DNA of 5,934 nucleotides from Methanolinea sp. (GTDB taxonomy: Archaea; Halobacteriota; Methanomicrobia; Methanomicrobiales; Methanospirillaceae), in assembly GCA_013331225.1 (NCBI GenBank), contig DUGV01000252.1:1-5934 (forward strand), given 5' to 3'. The translations under genes and the position numbers were made by a program. This document shows positions 1 to 5,301 of this stretch, one piece after another (position 1 is the first letter of the stretch; each line of letters opens with the position of its first letter). The notes under the pieces are model-generated. The model saw only the letters and a list, made by a program, of their open reading frames with translations. It was not told where the DNA came from and did no database searches.

Positions 1-758
1 TCCCCGCCGGTGATATCCCCAACCGCCCCCCCATCCTCTGCGCGGGATGCATGCACCGCCCGGTCTTTTACGCAATGAGGAAAGTATTCAAGGACGGGAT
101 ATTTCCAAGCGACATCGGGTGTTACACCCTGGGCCTCCAGCTTGGTGCGGTGGATACCACCATCTGTATGGGTGCCTCCGTCACCGTCGCGAGCGGCATC
201 GCCCATTCGGGGGAAGAACGGGAAGTCGTCGCAACCATCGGGGACTCGACATTCCTGCATACAGGCATCCCGGGACTCTTGAACGCGGTGTATAATGGGG
301 CGAAGATGATCCTCGTGATTCTCGATAACCGGATCACGGCTATGACCGGCCATCAGCCGAATCCTTCAAGCGGGACGAATGCGTTCGGTGTCCCTGTCCC
401 CCCGGTCTCTCTTGAGGCTATCTGCAGGGCATGCGGAGTCTCTTATGTGGAGACTGTGGACCCTTACGACCTCGTCTCATTGCTCTCGGTAATGAAGGAT
501 GCCCGTGAGCGCCCTGGCGTGAAGGTGATCATCGCCCGCCAGCCGTGCGTGATAACCGCCCGCCGGGCCGGCGTGCGCCGCGGCCGGTTCCAGGTCGACG
601 CCGAGAGCTGCACATCATGCGGGCTCTGCATCAAATTCGGGTGCCCCGCCATCGAGAAATCCGGCGAGAAAGCGCATGTCAACGACCTGTGCAGCGGGTG
701 CGGGGTATGCGTCCAGATCTGCCCTGCAGGCGCAATACGAAAAGAGGTGAAGAGATGA
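1..758 (+). CDS. iorA: Indolepyruvate ferredoxin oxidoreductase, alpha subunit (3' part)
   Basis: This is the C-terminal part of IorA; the 5' end lies outside the window and the reading frame is open from base 3, giving about 251 residues of a protein that is usually 600-650 long. IorA with IorB oxidatively decarboxylates aryl pyruvates to aryl-acetyl-CoA and reduces ferredoxin in the cytoplasm; in methanogens the reverse reaction can assimilate aryl acids. Visible are the LCAGCMHRPVFYAMRK segment, a thiamine-pyrophosphate domain with GDST (bases 240-251) followed by ...NAVYNGAKMILVILDN and TAMTGHQPNP, and a C-terminal ferredoxin module. The module has two four-cysteine clusters, counted from the first whole codon: C203, C206, C209, C214 (four residues between the third and fourth Cys) and C230, C233, C236, C240 (three residues). 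The stop overlaps the iorB start (ATGA), implying translational coupling. The family call is secure. Confidence 0.95.
   Translation, partial: PAGDIPNRPPILCAGCMHRPVFYAMRKVFKDGIFPSDIGCYTLGLQLGAVDTTICMGASVTVASGIAHSGEEREVVATIGDSTFLHTGIPGLLNAVYNGAKMILVILDNRITAMTGHQPNPSSGTNAFGVPVPPVSLEAICRACGVSYVETVDPYDLVSLLSVMKDARERPGVKVIIARQPCVITARRAGVRRGRFQVDAESCTSCGLCIKFGCPAIEKSGEKAHVNDLCSGCGVCVQICPAGAIRKEVKR
744..750 (+). promoter_or_regulatory. Ribosome binding site of iorB
   Basis: The heptamer GAGGTGA lies four bases upstream of the ATG at 755, inside the last codons of iorA. It matches the archaeal anti-Shine-Dalgarno complement (GGAGGTGA) closely. It supports ATG 755 as the iorB start instead of the longer open frame that begins within iorA. 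Confidence 0.75.
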
Positions 759-1360
759 GCGGGAGCTACGACGTCCTGATGGTGGGAATAGGGGGCCAGG
801 GGATCATCCTCGCCTCGAATATCCTCGGCGAGGCATGCCTCATTGAGGGCAGGAATGTCCGTGGTGCCGAGACGCACGGCATGGCCCAGCGAGGAGGCTC
901 GGTGGAGGGCCATATACGCATCGACGGGAAGTTCGGACCCCTCATCGCGCCCGGCACCGCACAGTTAATGATCGCGTTCGACATGCTGGAGGCGCTCCGG
1001 TACTCCCATTTTCTTGCGCCCGAAGGACACATGGTCGTAAACAGCCACATTGTCATCCCCACTTCCGTCTTCATGCAGGGAGCAGCGGTTCCGGAGAAGG
1101 AGGCGGTGCAGGAGCGGCTCAAAAGCCGTGCACTCTGCCTGGTTGACGCAGACGCCCTTGCGGTGGAGGCGGGAAGCCCCCTCTCGCAGAACGTGGTAAT
1201 GATCGGCGCCGCTTCATGGTTCATGCCCTTTGCCCCCGCCTCCCTTCTCCAGGCGGTCGAGCGCCTGGTCCCAAAGAAGACGGTGGAGATCAACAGGAAG
1301 GCATTCGAACTCGGAAGGGCTGCCGGCGAGAGGTGCAGGGAAGGGAGCAGCGACACGTGA
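755..1360 (+). CDS. iorB: Indolepyruvate ferredoxin oxidoreductase, beta subunit
   Basis: A 201-residue protein, the normal size for IorB, the gamma-domain-like subunit of the archaeal aryl-pyruvate:ferredoxin oxidoreductase. It begins MSGSYDVLMVGIGGQGIILAS, where GIGGQG is the glycine-rich motif typical of the pyruvate/ketoisovalerate oxidoreductase gamma family. GAETHGMAQRGGSVEGHIR follows, another hallmark of the family. The C-terminal part (FELGRAAGERC) is the usual helical tail. The start at 755 was chosen because it has a strong GGTGA site, sits in the ATGA overlap with iorA and gives the family N-terminus; the open frame to its left is antisense-free iorA coding sequence in another frame. 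Its stop overlaps the GTG start of the downstream methyltransferase. IorB works only as a complex with IorA, consistent with the coupled genes. Confidence 0.95.
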   Translation: MSGSYDVLMVGIGGQGIILASNILGEACLIEGRNVRGAETHGMAQRGGSVEGHIRIDGKFGPLIAPGTAQLMIAFDMLEALRYSHFLAPEGHMVVNSHIVIPTSVFMQGAAVPEKEAVQERLKSRALCLVDADALAVEAGSPLSQNVVMIGAASWFMPFAPASLLQAVERLVPKKTVEINRKAFELGRAAGERCREGSSDT

Positions 1361-2130
1361 GCCCGCACGATCTCGGGCCGTTCTCCCCGGACACCATCTA
1401 CCACGGCGACGCCCTCGCCCTCCTCCCCCTTCTCCGCGGGGGGAGCATCGACCTCATCGTCACGGACCCCCCCTTCGCAATTGACTTCCGGGCCAGGAAG
1501 ATGAACTATAACCGGACCGGTTCGCGCGTCATCGAGGGGTACCGGGAGATCCCGGCAGGAGAGTACGGGGCATTTACCTCCCGGTGGATCAGCGAGGCGT
1601 TCCGGGTACTCTCCCCTACGGGGAGCCTCTACGTTTTTTCAGGGTGGAACCGGTTAAAAGAAGTGCTGTGCAGCCTGGACGAGGCAGGGTTTTCCACCAT
1701 CAACCACCTGATCTGGAAGTACCAGTTCGGCGTGTTCACCAGGAGAAAGTACGTCACCAGCCACTATCATATCCTCTTCGCCGTGAAAGACCCCGGCCAC
1801 TACACTTTCCACAAGGTCGAACACTATCCCGAAGATGTCTGGGTGATCAATCGCGAATATTGGAAAGGGAAGAAGAAGACCCCTACCAAACTCCCCCCCC
1901 AGCTGGTGCGGAAGATCCTCTCGTTTTCGAGCAGCCCGGGTGATCTGGTCCTCGATCCATTCCTCGGTTCCGGCACCGTGGCCGCAGTCAGCCAGGAGAT
2001 GGGGCGGCGTTTCCTCGGGTTCGAGGTCGTGGATGAGTATTACCGGTTCGCACTGCAGCGCCTGGAGGAAGGACAGTCGCTTCCCGGCCAAGGCAGAGGA
2101 AGCACTGACGGGAGAACAAAGAAACGCTGA
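1357..2130 (+). CDS. Site-specific DNA methyltransferase, beta class (probably N6-adenine)
   Basis: A 257-residue S-adenosylmethionine-dependent DNA methyltransferase. Motif order is catalytic first (TDPPF, residues 36-40), then a variable region expected to hold target recognition (about 45-165), a KTPTKLP segment (174-180) in the place of the usual HPTxKP, and the cofactor motif LVLDPFLGSGT (197-207) followed by GRRFLGFEV. This order defines the beta group. DPPF instead of SPPY argues for adenine N6 over cytosine N4, but the sequence alone does not prove it. The start is taken as GTG 1357, in a GTGA overlap with the iorB stop; the next in-frame ATG is after the catalytic motif and the earlier ATG at 1216 would overlap iorB by 145 bases. 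No clear Shine-Dalgarno site is present, so coupling to iorB is likely. No restriction endonuclease is adjacent in this window, so it appears solitary. The 3' end overlaps tRNA-Ser on the other strand by six bases. Target sequence unknown. Confidence 0.88.
   Translation: MSPHDLGPFSPDTIYHGDALALLPLLRGGSIDLIVTDPPFAIDFRARKMNYNRTGSRVIEGYREIPAGEYGAFTSRWISEAFRVLSPTGSLYVFSGWNRLKEVLCSLDEAGFSTINHLIWKYQFGVFTRRKYVTSHYHILFAVKDPGHYTFHKVEHYPEDVWVINREYWKGKKKTPTKLPPQLVRKILSFSSSPGDLVLDPFLGSGTVAAVSQEMGRRFLGFEVVDEYYRFALQRLEEGQSLPGQGRGSTDGRTKKR
2113..2124 (-). terminator. Candidate T-rich terminator of tRNA-Ser
   Basis: Read on the minus strand, directly after the discriminator base, the sequence is TTTCTTTGTTCT. 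Archaeal RNA polymerase commonly terminates on T-rich tracts without a hairpin, so this is the natural end point for the tRNA transcript. The same bases encode the lysine-rich C-terminus of the methyltransferase on the other strand. Assigned from position and composition only. Confidence 0.4.
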
Positions 2131-2208
2131 GGGGGAGAATTGAACTCCCGAGGGGCAAAAGCCCCACAGGCTCTCCAGGCCTGCGCCGTACCGCTAGACT
2201 ACCTCAGC
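2125..2208 (-). tRNA. tRNA-Ser (anticodon GGA)
   Basis: An 84-base class II tRNA that folds completely on the minus strand. The acceptor arm GCTGAGG (2208-2202) pairs with CCTCAGC (2132-2126), and the discriminator is G at 2125, as expected for serine. The D stem is GTC/GGC with loop TAGCGGTAC. The anticodon stem CAGGC/GCCTG encloses CTGGAGA, anticodon GGA, reading UCC and UCU codons. The long variable arm GGGGC-TTTT-GCCCC is the serine/leucine hallmark. The T arm is GGGAG-TTCAATT-CTCCC. CCA is not encoded and there is no intron. The 3' end overlaps the last six bases of the convergent methyltransferase gene, whose TGA stop is built from acceptor-stem bases. Confidence 0.96.
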
Positions 2209-2218
2209 AAAAAGGTGT

Positions 2219-2246
2219 ATCCATACTATGGATCGGGCGTTTTTTT
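2219..2246 (+). terminator. Candidate hairpin plus T7 terminator of the ior-methyltransferase operon
   Basis: A short inverted repeat, ATCCAT-ACT-ATGGAT (2219-2233), is followed after six bases by seven consecutive T residues (2240-2246). Oligo-T on the coding strand is the main signal for archaeal termination. This is the first T-tract downstream of the methyltransferase stop at 2130, so plus-strand transcription may stop here after passing antisense through tRNA-Ser. The same tract is also the likely box A of the tRNA on the opposite strand, so one of the two readings may be coincidental. Confidence 0.4.
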
Positions 2247-2249
2247 AAT
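2240..2249 (-). promoter_or_regulatory. Probable TATA-like box A of tRNA-Ser
   Basis: On the minus strand the sequence reads ATTAAAAAAA, an AT-only decamer in otherwise GC-rich surroundings. Its centre is about 36 bases upstream of the mature tRNA 5' end, which would place transcription initiation roughly ten bases before the tRNA. That geometry is usual for archaeal tRNA genes, whose leaders are removed by RNase P. It rests on composition and spacing. Confidence 0.5.
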
Positions 2250-2276
2250 GCTATCTCATCCTTCTGGAAAGAGGGA

Positions 2277-2305
2277 CAGGAACTCCGCGGGGCCGAGACT
2301 TCCTG
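2277..2305 (-). other. Stem-loop just downstream of cbf5
   Basis: CAGGAA (2277-2282) is complementary to TTCCTG (2300-2305), and three more pairs, CTC (2283-2285) with GAG (2295-2297), extend the stem with a two-base bulge. The loop is about nine GC-rich bases. On the minus strand it starts about 19 bases after the cbf5 stop and is followed by a pyrimidine-rich run (TCCCTCTTTCC). It could stabilise or end the hemD-cbf5 transcript. No oligo-T of note follows, so a terminator role is only a guess. The rest of the 2209-2323 gap shows nothing else I can support. Confidence 0.3.
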
Positions 2306-2323
2306 CCGGGGGATCTCCAGGGC

Positions 2324-3238
2324 TCATATCTCCGGCTTTTCTGCTCCCTCTCTCTTTTTCCAGCCTTTCGGGTACGTGCCCGGGCGCATGAATACGCTCC
2401 TTGGCGCCGCGACGAGACCCGTGCTGCCCGGCGGCACCTGCGTGGAGGAGACGATCGCCTCGCCGATACAGACCAGTTCACTCTTCCCCGTGAGCACCGC
2501 CACCATCTCTCCCCTCGCGAATGCGTCCTGGCGGACGACCCCGACTCCGGCGAGCGCTGCGCCATGACAGAGTGCGTCCACGGCAGTGTCGCGGACGACA
2601 AGCGTGGGAAGCCCGCGGGCAACCTTCTCCGGAGGGAGGATCATCCCTGCGAGATACTGCGGGTCTCCCTGGCCCGCGAGCGTTGCGGCATCTTTCAGGT
2701 CGTGAAGCGTGTGTGCCTGTTCCTCAGAAAAAATCCCCGATCTCACCCGCCGGAGTTCCTGCATATGTGCGCCGCAGCCAAGGGCCAGTCCAATGTGGTG
2801 GCAGAGTGACCGTATGTAGGTCCCGGCATCGCAGGTGATGCCGAGTACTGCCAGCCGTTCATGGAACTCACGCACTTCGAGCGCCCTTACCGTCCGTATC
2901 CTGAGGTTGCGGGCGACCGCGCTCCTGCGGGGCGGCCGCTGGTAGATGCGCCCGCAAAAATCAGAGGCGACGCTTCTCAATGCGTCTTCCTGCACATCGC
3001 CATGCGTGCGGATGACCGCGACATACTCCTTCTCCTCCGCGAGGAGGATGGGGGCAAGGCGGACGGCATTTCCCACCATTACCACAAGCACCCCGGAGAC
3101 CCCGGGGTCGAGCGTCCCTGCGTGACCGACCCGCTTCCCGAGGATCTCACCCGCCCAGGCAGTCACCTGGTGGCTTGAAGGGCCCCTGGGCTTGTCAAGC
3201 ACCAGCAGGCCGTGTTCAGGGACGGGAAACGGGGTCAT
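2324..3238 (-). CDS. cbf5: RNA-guided pseudouridine synthase Cbf5 (TruB family)
   Basis: A 304-residue archaeal Cbf5, the catalytic subunit of H/ACA ribonucleoproteins (with Nop10, Gar1 and L7Ae) that isomerises uridine to pseudouridine in rRNA; alone it can also act like TruB on tRNA U55. Motifs in order: GLLVLDKPRGPSSHQV (10-25), the catalytic loop VGHAGTLDPGVSGVL (37-51) with nucleophile Asp44, RPPRRSAVAR (101-110), and CDAGTYIRSLCHHIGLALGCGAHM (136-159), which matches the archaeal Cbf5 form. RRVRSG (163-168) follows. Residues from about 210 to 290 form the C-terminal PUA domain (VRDTAVDALCHGAALAGVGVV ... GEMVAVLTGKSELVCIGEA). The start at 3238 lies in an ATGA overlap with the hemD stop and has a GGAAGGAG stretch immediately in front, too close for ideal binding, so translational coupling is likely. 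The C-terminus ends in a basic tail. The identification is secure. Confidence 0.96.
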   Translation of the reverse strand: MTPFPVPEHGLLVLDKPRGPSSHQVTAWAGEILGKRVGHAGTLDPGVSGVLVVMVGNAVRLAPILLAEEKEYVAVIRTHGDVQEDALRSVASDFCGRIYQRPPRRSAVARNLRIRTVRALEVREFHERLAVLGITCDAGTYIRSLCHHIGLALGCGAHMQELRRVRSGIFSEEQAHTLHDLKDAATLAGQGDPQYLAGMILPPEKVARGLPTLVVRDTAVDALCHGAALAGVGVVRQDAFARGEMVAVLTGKSELVCIGEAIVSSTQVPPGSTGLVAAPRSVFMRPGTYPKGWKKREGAEKPEI

Positions 3239-3942
3239 CTCCTTCCAGTCCGTTCCGGCCGTGGATGGGTGTCCAGGTAATGGTTCAACGCCTCGAGCGT
3301 CCCCTCAAGCGAACCGTCTCCCACGACAGAGGGGTGATACCCGCCGTCCCGCATGGCCCCGGCCGTGATATCGCCGATGGCCGCAAGGATCAGTCCCGCG
3401 CGGTTCTCCCAGCGGGCCTTCCGGTATGACATGGCGCTCGTAAAGAGGAGCACTTCAGCGTCCCCCAGGGAAAGGCGTTCCCCTGTGGGGATCAGGGAGT
3501 AGCATGCGACCTCTGTTGCCTTTCCCCCTGCATCCCGTATGGACGAGAGGAGTCCCGGGTTTGGGACATCCGCACGGGGGATGCCTATGTGTTTTCCCTC
3601 TATCCATGGGCCAAGGTAATCCACGAAGTCCCTGCTGTAGTACCTGGGAAGCACCTCCGCCTCGATTCCGATCGCCTCGAGTTCCCTCCTGGTCTGGGGC
3701 CCGATTGCCACCACCCGCGGCCAGCGCGAGAGGCGCGGGCCGATCAGGCGGGCAGGAAGCGCGCTCGTGAAGAAGATGCAGTCAAAGGTGTTCCGGTCTG
3801 TCTCCCCCACGAACCATGCGATCTCCTCCTGGTTGATCCTGGCCTGCAGCGGGGAGACAGGGAAGCACCGGTGTCCGAACCTGGCGCATCGCGCCTGGTC
3901 GTCGGTGCTTTTCTCCTGTAACCTGGTGATGGCGATCAGCAT
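3235..3942 (-). CDS. hemD: Uroporphyrinogen-III synthase
   Basis: A 235-residue HemD that closes and rearranges hydroxymethylbilane to uroporphyrinogen III, the common precursor of siroheme, cobamides and, in methanogens, coenzyme F430. This family is poorly conserved, so the call rests on the domain pattern: MLIAITRL start, FFTSA (57-61), the VVAIGPQTRRELEAIGIEAEVLP segment (77-99), YYSRDFVDYL (101-110), IPRADVPNPGLLSSIRDAGGKATEVACYSLIP (121-152) as the inter-domain crossover, LLFTSAMSYRKA (165-176), and AAIGDITAGAMRDGGYHPSVVG (187-208) ending in SLEGTLEALNHYL. The repeated FTSA and AIGxxT elements are the two-lobed fold of the family. It is the first gene of a two-gene unit with cbf5, whose ATG overlaps its stop. 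Other tetrapyrrole genes are not in the window. Confidence 0.9.
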   Translation of the reverse strand: MLIAITRLQEKSTDDQARCARFGHRCFPVSPLQARINQEEIAWFVGETDRNTFDCIFFTSALPARLIGPRLSRWPRVVAIGPQTRRELEAIGIEAEVLPRYYSRDFVDYLGPWIEGKHIGIPRADVPNPGLLSSIRDAGGKATEVACYSLIPTGERLSLGDAEVLLFTSAMSYRKARWENRAGLILAAIGDITAGAMRDGGYHPSVVGDGSLEGTLEALNHYLDTHPRPERTGRR

Positions 3943-3949
3943 GAAGAGA

Positions 3950-3956
3950 CACCCGG
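3950..3956 (-). promoter_or_regulatory. Probable ribosome binding site of hemD
   Basis: On the minus strand CCGGGTG precedes the hemD ATG with seven bases between. GGTG matches the central part of the archaeal Shine-Dalgarno consensus. It is a short match, but the position is right and it supports the start at 3942. Confidence 0.4.
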
Positions 3957-3991
3957 CACTTCTCAGAGTGGTGTTCTATCTGTTTCGATTC

Positions 3992-4002
3992 CTTTATCTT
4001 AA
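3992..4002 (-). promoter_or_regulatory. Probable TATA-like box for hemD-cbf5
   Basis: On the minus strand the AT-rich core reads TTAAGATAAAG, about 55 bases upstream of the hemD ATG. Initiation about 25 bases downstream would give a leader of some 30 bases that contains the GGTG site. The same core may serve the divergent gene at 4025. Composition and spacing are the only support; a weaker alternative is the GATAGAAC stretch nearer the gene. Confidence 0.4.
3993..4002 (+). promoter_or_regulatory. Probable TATA-like box for the TctA-like gene
   Basis: TTTATCTTAA lies in the only AT-rich part of the 82-base divergent region. Its centre is about 28 bases upstream of the ATG at 4025, which would put transcription initiation at or within a few bases of the start codon, that is, a leaderless or nearly leaderless mRNA. 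GAGG sits directly against the ATG with no spacing, so it cannot act as a normal ribosome binding site. Confidence 0.5.
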
Positions 4003-4024
4003 TTCCCCACCACCCTAGGCGAGG

Positions 4025-5236
4025 ATGATCGAGATCCTGGCGGGGACCGCGGCAGGCGTGGCACTCGGGCTCCTCTCCGGGCTCCTGCCTGGGATCCATG
4101 TCAACACGCTGGCCGCAATCATGCTTGCGTCCCTCGCGGTTCTCCTTCCCCTTTTTGGTCCATTCTTCCTTGCGGCGGCCCTTTTCTCGGCGCTTGTCAC
4201 CCACTGCTTCATCGACGCGGTACCAAGCACATTCCTTGGCATACCGGATGCCGACACGGCTCTTGCGGTCCTGCCCGCCCATGCCCTCTGCATGGAGGGG
4301 CGGGGGGAGGAGGCGGTCAGGATCTCGGCGCTGGGGAGCGCAACCGGTCTTGCACTTGCAGTTCCCCTTACCTGTATCCTGCTGCTCGTCATTCCGCATT
4401 TCCAGTCAGTCATTGACTGGGCAAGCGGGATTATCCTGGTCGCGGTGATCGGCTTTCTTCTCGTGCAGAGCGAAGCTCCCGGGTGGGGCCTGCTGGTCTT
4501 CTGCACATCGGGGCTCCTGGGCATATTCACTTTCCGGTATTCATTCCTTGCCCCCCCGCTCCTCGGGGAGAGTGCAGTGCTGATGCCGCTCCTCTCGGGC
4601 CTCTTTGGGATATCCATGCTCCTCTACTCGGGGAAAGGGGCGATCCCGCCCCAGCGGTTCTCGGGGCTTGATATCTCGAGAGAGGGGATCCTGAAAGGGA
4701 CCGTCCTTGGCGGTGCTGCCGGACTCGTGGTGGGATGGCTTCCGGGGCTCTCCAATGCAACGGCCAACGGGGTGCTCGCGTCGGCAGTGAATTACACCCG
4801 CGACCGGAGGGGGTACCTCCTCGCCACCAGTGCCGCCAACACCATGAACGCGGTGGTGGGCCTCGCGGCATTCTTCGCGGTCGGCCGCATGAGAAACGGC
4901 GTGGTTGCAGCTCTCGCGCTGCTGGAGATCCCCCCACTCTCCTTTATTCTTTTCTCAGGGGCCCTTGCCGCACTGGCAGCCTACCTTCTCACCATCCGGC
5001 TGGCAGGGATGGCACACCTTCTCGAGGGGGTCGACCGTACCTGGCTGAACCGGGTGGTGATGGCCTTCGTGGCCGTTGTCTGCTTCCTTGGTGCGGGTCT
5101 CTTCGGGCTGTTCCTGCTCGTGATGGCGACAGCCGTTGGCTGCATACCCCGCCTTGTCAATATCCCACAGGTCTTCTGCATGGGGGCCATCATGGTCCCC
5201 GTCATGTTTTATTCGTTTGGTCTCGGGGTGATCTGA
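4025..5236 (+). CDS. TctA-like polytopic membrane protein (archaeal standalone type)
   Basis: A 403-residue, very hydrophobic protein with roughly ten membrane segments and no clear cleavable signal peptide. It resembles the archaeal branch of the TctA family (large permease subunit of tripartite tricarboxylate transporters; pfam TctA, former DUF112). Diagnostic is the N-terminal GLLSGLLPGIHVNTLA (15-30), followed by FIDAVPSTFLGIPDADTALAVLPAH, and a related element in the second half, GLVVGWLPGLSNATAN (233-248), then TSAANTMNAVVGL. The repeated LPG...N element fits a protein of two similar halves, as in TctA. In bacteria TctA works with small subunit TctB and a periplasmic binding protein TctC; neither is next to it here, so the substrate and even the transport role are unproven. 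The start ATG 4025 fits the family N-terminus. It is transcribed divergently from hemD, with a separate promoter from nop5. Confidence 0.8.
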   Translation: MIEILAGTAAGVALGLLSGLLPGIHVNTLAAIMLASLAVLLPLFGPFFLAAALFSALVTHCFIDAVPSTFLGIPDADTALAVLPAHALCMEGRGEEAVRISALGSATGLALAVPLTCILLLVIPHFQSVIDWASGIILVAVIGFLLVQSEAPGWGLLVFCTSGLLGIFTFRYSFLAPPLLGESAVLMPLLSGLFGISMLLYSGKGAIPPQRFSGLDISREGILKGTVLGGAAGLVVGWLPGLSNATANGVLASAVNYTRDRRGYLLATSAANTMNAVVGLAAFFAVGRMRNGVVAALALLEIPPLSFILFSGALAALAAYLLTIRLAGMAHLLEGVDRTWLNRVVMAFVAVVCFLGAGLFGLFLLVMATAVGCIPRLVNIPQVFCMGAIMVPVMFYSFGLGVI

Positions 5237-5270
5237 AGTATCCTATCGAAGGCGCATGTTTCCCGGTGAG

Positions 5271-5279
5271 ATTAATACA
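5271..5279 (+). promoter_or_regulatory. Probable TATA-like box of nop5
   Basis: ATTAATACA is centred about 27 bases upstream of the nop5 ATG at 5302, in a 65-base gap after the TctA-like gene. That spacing would place initiation at the start codon itself. There is no Shine-Dalgarno-like sequence in the proper window before the ATG; the GGTGAG at 5265-5270 is over 30 bases away. Assigned from spacing and composition. Confidence 0.5.
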
Positions 5280-5301
5280 GGTCCCGGCACCAGATTATCT
5301 G

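Noticed and set aside
1216..1356. An upstream ATG extending the methyltransferase by 47 residues
   Set aside because: The extension lies wholly within iorB in another frame, is rich in Arg/Gly/Pro as expected for an out-of-frame reading, and would overlap iorB by 145 bases; GTG 1357 gives the overlap pattern used elsewhere in the window.
464..1404. Long minus-strand open frames opposite iorA and iorB
   Set aside because: They are the mirror readings common in GC-rich coding DNA; the plus-strand genes are unambiguous by motif and these translations are Arg/Ser/Pro-rich without domains.
2125..2208. tRNA-Ser 3' end as an attachment site for an integrated element carrying the methyltransferase
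   Set aside because: No second copy of the tRNA 3' sequence and no integrase are visible in the window, and the methyltransferase is tightly joined to iorB, as expected of an operon gene, not of an element boundary.
2209..2323. A C/D or H/ACA guide RNA in the gap next to cbf5
   Set aside because: I found no box C (RUGAUGA) with box D (CUGA) pair, and the hairpin at 2277-2305 lacks a convincing kink-turn or ACA box at the proper distance.
2140..2391. An 83-residue open frame on the plus strand across the tRNA and the gap
   Set aside because: It crosses the tRNA antisense, the T-tract and the cbf5 3' end, has no recognisable motif and no ribosome binding site.
3782..4617. Overlapping minus-strand open frames running from hemD into the TctA-like gene
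   Set aside because: Low-complexity, highly charged translations across the divergent promoter region; no family resemblance, and they conflict with the clear membrane protein on the plus strand.
5266..5301. GTG 5266 as an upstream in-frame start of nop5
   Set aside because: It would add 12 residues (VRLIQVPAPDYL) not expected in front of the WFGD motif, has no ribosome binding site, and would place the best TATA-like box inside the gene.
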